Below, piece after piece: positions 61,609-64,000 of a stretch of DNA of 64,000 bases (the first letter of the stretch is position 1; every line of letters starts with the position of its first letter). The stretch spans positions 21,293 to 85,292 of the forward strand of contig CANQDT010000007.1 of assembly GCA_947593735.1 (NCBI GenBank), written 5' to 3'. The notes beneath the pieces were generated by a model. The model made no database searches and was not told the origin of the DNA. It saw only the letters and a program-made list of their open reading frames with translations. The stretch is from an uncultured Lachnospiraceae bacterium (GTDB taxonomy: Bacteria > Bacillota > Clostridia > Lachnospirales > Lachnospiraceae). A program made the position numbers and the translations under genes.

Positions 61609-62727
61609 ATGGGACAGACAGACATCACATTAAAAGAATATTTTTCCGATACGATGCGGCTGGCGGATCTATTTAACTACTACTGTTTTGACGGGGAAGA
61701 AACGATACGTGCCCCGGAGCTGCGCCCCGCCAATCCGGTAAGCACAGCCGTTATTCCGGAAACGGGCGTATCCGGCAAGGAACAAAAGAGAAATTGTGGG
61801 GCAAAACAGACGAAGAATCATACAGAAAGACACAGGAAAAATTACGCGGTCGAGCGGATCCGGGATGTGCTTGCCGCCGCTACAAAGGACGGGACGACGT
61901 TTCTGCTTCTTGGTATCGAAAACCAGAGTGAAACGCATTACGGGATGCCTGTCCGGCAGATGCTTTATGATGCGCTCACCTATGCGGGTCAGATTACGGA
62001 AAGAGAGAAAGAAGCCCTGAGGAACGCGTCAGGAGATGGCTCTTCCCCTGCGCCAACCGCCGCGGAATTTTTGTCCGGGCTGCGAAAGGGCGATAAGCTG
62101 TCCCCTGTCCTAACGCTCACCGTCTACTATGGCAGGGAGCCATGGGACGGACCACGGAACCTTTCCGAGCTGTTGGATACGGATCGGCTTCCGCCTGAAC
62201 TGAAGCCGTACATAACGGACCAGTACCCGATCAATCTTTTAGAGGTAAGGAAGATCAGGGATTGGAAAAAATTCCGGACGGATCTGAGGGACGTATTTCG
62301 TCTGGCGAGCTGCGACAACGACAAAGAACAGATGCGCAGGATCATCGAAGAAAACGAATCCTACCGGCATCTGGCGCATGACGCCGTCAATGCGATCGCG
62401 GTGCTGACAGCGTCCGACCAGATCAGGGAATATGCAGAACGGCAGAAAGGAGATGAAATCAACATGTGCAAAGCAATCGACGATATGATCAAAGATGGAG
62501 AAGCAAGGGGAATTACAATTGGAGAAGAACGCGGAATCGCAATCGGTGAAAAACGTGGAATTACAATCGGTGAAGAACGCGGGCTGCAAAAGGGGATCGA
62601 GATATTTATCTTAGACAACCTGGAAGAAAATATTCCCCGTGAACGCATTGTACAGAAATTGCAGCGTAATTTTAACTTATCTGTGGAGGCGGCGGGGCGG
62701 TATATGCTGCAATACGGAACTGTGTAA
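61609..62727 (+). CDS. Rpn/YhgA-like PD-(D/E)XK nuclease (copy 2)
   Basis: A 372-residue paralogue of the gene at 59815, with the same start context (AAAGGAGGCTTG then ATG). From about residue 150 to 290 the two genes look identical at DNA level, while the first 140 residues differ at scattered sites. The C-terminus carries an expanded 8-residue repeat (GITIGEERG, GIAIGEKRG, GITIGEERG), two units more than copy 1. Catalytic-type motifs are the same. The pair is a tandem duplication of about 1.8-2 kb, including promoter and leader. Confidence 0.87.
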   Translation: MGQTDITLKEYFSDTMRLADLFNYYCFDGEETIRAPELRPANPVSTAVIPETGVSGKEQKRNCGAKQTKNHTERHRKNYAVERIRDVLAAATKDGTTFLLLGIENQSETHYGMPVRQMLYDALTYAGQITEREKEALRNASGDGSSPAPTAAEFLSGLRKGDKLSPVLTLTVYYGREPWDGPRNLSELLDTDRLPPELKPYITDQYPINLLEVRKIRDWKKFRTDLRDVFRLASCDNDKEQMRRIIEENESYRHLAHDAVNAIAVLTASDQIREYAERQKGDEINMCKAIDDMIKDGEARGITIGEERGIAIGEKRGITIGEERGLQKGIEIFILDNLEENIPRERIVQKLQRNFNLSVEAAGRYMLQYGTV

Positions 62728-62756
62728 GCTGTACATATATGGATATCGGGAATGGG

Positions 62757-62792
62757 AAAAGGGCATTGTCAGGTACGGGCAATGTCCTTTTT
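62757..62792 (+). terminator. Terminator of Rpn copy 2
   Basis: AAAAGGGCATTG (62757-62768) pairs with CAATGTCCTTTTT (62780-62792). It differs in sequence from the copy 1 terminator. Confidence 0.85.
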
Positions 62793-62848
62793 ATCGGAAT
62801 TTATCCGCGATCATTTTCCGCATGAATTTCCAAACGGAAAAGTTATCG

Positions 62849-62877
62849 TTTGCATTTGAAGGAATCTGTGTTAAAAT
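62849..62877 (+). promoter_or_regulatory. Promoter of the epimerase gene
   Basis: TTGCAT (62849-62854), a 17-bp spacer, TAAAAT (62872-62877), about 44 bp before the start codon. Confidence 0.7.
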
Positions 62878-62920
62878 AAAAAAACAGAATAAAGAAGTAG
62901 AATATTACGAGGATAGGGAA

Positions 62921-63934
62921 ATGAATGAGGAAAAACGGATTTTAGTCACGGGAGCTGCCGGATTTATCGGCGCTTTTTTAGCGAAGAGCCTTCTCGAACA
63001 GGGGGCGTATGTTGTCGGGATAGATAATTGCAATGATTATTATGACGTGAGCTTGAAAGAAGCCAGGCTTGCGATGCTGTGTTCCTTCGACCGCTTTACT
63101 TTCGTGAAAGGAGATATTTCTGATTCATCTGCGGTGGATGCGGTTTTTGCGAACTACCAGCCGCAGATCGTGGTGAATCTTGCGGCGCAGGCAGGGGTGC
63201 GGTACAGCATTGAGAATCCGCAGGTATATATCGAATCAAACCTGATCGGTTTCTTTCATATATTAGAGGCGTGCCGCCACAATCCGGTGGAGCATCTTGT
63301 TTATGCGTCTTCCAGTTCGGTCTATGGCGCGAACCGCAAGGTCCCGTTTTCCACGGAGGATCGGGTGGACAACCCGGTCAGCCTCTATGCGGCGACCAAG
63401 AAATCCAATGAATTGATGGCGCATTGCTACAGCAATCTGTATGGGATCCCATCGACCGGGCTCCGATTTTTTACGGTTTACGGTCCCATGGGGCGCCCGG
63501 ATATGGCTTACTTCTCCTTCACACGCAAAATTTTAAAGGGAGAACCGATTCAGATTTTCAATCATGGCGATATGTACCGGGATTTTACTTATATTGACGA
63601 TATTGTCCGCGGGATTGAGGCGGTGATGGGTCATGCGCCGGAACCGAATGAGGACGGCGTTTCGTATAAAATTTACAATATCGGCAATAACAAGCCGGAG
63701 AAATTGATGGATTATATCGCCTGCCTTGAGAAAGCGCTGTCAGAAGCATATGGAAAAGAAATCGTGGCGGAAAAAGAATTTCTTCCGATGCAGCCGGGCG
63801 ATGTGCCGCGTACCTATGCGGACGTCTCCGATCTGGTGCGGGATTTTGGGTTCCGACCGGATACGCCGGTGCAGGAAGGGCTGAATCGATTTGCCAGATG
63901 GTACAAAGAATTTTATGGAGGGAAGGAAGATTGA
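62921..63934 (+). CDS. UDP-glucuronate 4-epimerase-like NAD-dependent epimerase
   Basis: A 337-residue short-chain dehydrogenase-fold enzyme. ATG 62921 has GAGGA 7 nt upstream; the longer frame reaches back into the Rpn gene and is rejected. NAD site ILVTGAAGFIGAFLAKSLLE; catalytic SSSSVYG and YAATKKSNELMAHCYSN (Tyr-x3-Lys). RFFTVYGPMGRPDMAYFSFT and the YRDFTYIDDIVRGIEAV segment are typical of enzymes converting UDP-glucuronate to UDP-galacturonate for capsule or exopolysaccharide. The length is normal. The donor sugar specificity is inferred from family likeness. Confidence 0.9.
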   Translation: MNEEKRILVTGAAGFIGAFLAKSLLEQGAYVVGIDNCNDYYDVSLKEARLAMLCSFDRFTFVKGDISDSSAVDAVFANYQPQIVVNLAAQAGVRYSIENPQVYIESNLIGFFHILEACRHNPVEHLVYASSSSVYGANRKVPFSTEDRVDNPVSLYAATKKSNELMAHCYSNLYGIPSTGLRFFTVYGPMGRPDMAYFSFTRKILKGEPIQIFNHGDMYRDFTYIDDIVRGIEAVMGHAPEPNEDGVSYKIYNIGNNKPEKLMDYIACLEKALSEAYGKEIVAEKEFLPMQPGDVPRTYADVSDLVRDFGFRPDTPVQEGLNRFARWYKEFYGGKED

Positions 63935-63980
63935 AAATGAGAGGTAGAGGGTATCCATAACTTTATGCGCACAACAAACA

Positions 63981-63998
63981 AGCCATCTTTCGGTGGCT
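63981..63998 (+). terminator. Possible terminator stem at the window end
   Basis: AGCCATC, TTTC loop and GGTGGCT can pair; any T run would lie beyond the window. Confidence 0.45.
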
Positions 63999-64000
63999 GC

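Noticed and set aside
1..64000. tRNA or rRNA genes
   Set aside because: No cloverleaf-like or rRNA-like sequence was recognised in the intergenic regions by eye; a covariance-model scan would settle this.

Overview
The window looks like a chromosomal segment of a Gram-positive, low-to-mid G+C anaerobe of the class Clostridia, most likely a gut Lachnospiraceae-type bacterium. The reasons are an alpha2-type glycyl-tRNA synthetase, pyruvate phosphate dikinase, AGGAGG ribosome sites, TTGACA/TATAAT promoters with 17-bp spacers, a Firmicutes-style Tad pilus locus (Flp1-like pilin, DUF5702), many secreted proteins with cohesin, dockerin and FIVAR modules, and multicopy Rpn/YhgA-like nuclease genes. 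The species cannot be named from the sequence. Every gene I accept is on the + strand except one small XRE regulator at 29049-29390.

Layout. 1-770: end of glyQS. 1.2-9.1 kb: a cohesin-dockerin group made of a giant FIVAR-repeat dockerin protein, a cohesin+dockerin protein and a three-cohesin scaffoldin. 9.4-28.9 kb: one long co-directional cluster. It opens with a secreted PASTA/Big2/dockerin protein, followed by PP2C phosphatase, membrane Ser/Thr kinase, second PP2C, a complete Tad pilus set (TadZ, TadA, TadB, TadC, Flp pilin, TadE-like, DUF5702 protein, TadE/F-like, prepilin peptidase), a TPR/WG-repeat protein, a DUF6382-FHA protein and a third PP2C. It ends at a strong terminator. 30-33.3 kb: a further dockerin protein with discoidin-like, FIVAR and DNRLRE modules. 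33.5-36.2 kb: ppdK. 36.4-37.0 kb: a Phd/ParE-type toxin-antitoxin pair. 37.2-39.5 kb: a secreted 5'-nucleotidase. 39.75-49.4 kb: a carbohydrate operon (GH141-like/GH43-like fusion, a small dockerin protein, a clan-GH-A-like hydrolase).

49.5-54.27 kb is an AT-rich accessory island. It holds an XRE regulator with a 33-bp palindromic operator, gene remnants, an AlbA_2/Schlafen-type ATP-binding regulator, an orphan Phd antitoxin beside a broken toxin, and a DUF3791/DUF3990 module. The last ORF of that module runs in frame into a low-molecular-weight protein tyrosine phosphatase, so the island boundary seems to lie inside that gene. Housekeeping-like genes follow (DUF6472, YlmH-like S4 protein, HD hydrolase), then a three-gene secreted-protein/small-peptide operon. 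58.5-62.8 kb is repeat-rich: a tandem duplication of an Rpn-family gene, each copy led by a promoter and a long leader of 65-bp tandem repeats. The window closes with a UDP-glucuronate 4-epimerase-like gene.

The most interesting system is the 9.4-28.9 kb cluster. A phospho-threonine circuit (kinase, three PP2C phosphatases, FHA reader, possible pThr sites at phosphatase and kinase termini) is interleaved with a Tad pilus. It is preceded by secreted proteins that could assemble through cohesin-dockerin contacts, including one that carries the PASTA domain missing from the neighbouring kinase. I infer a phosphorylation-controlled surface assembly or adhesion apparatus. The domain calls rest on visible motifs; the functional coupling is inference from gene order.
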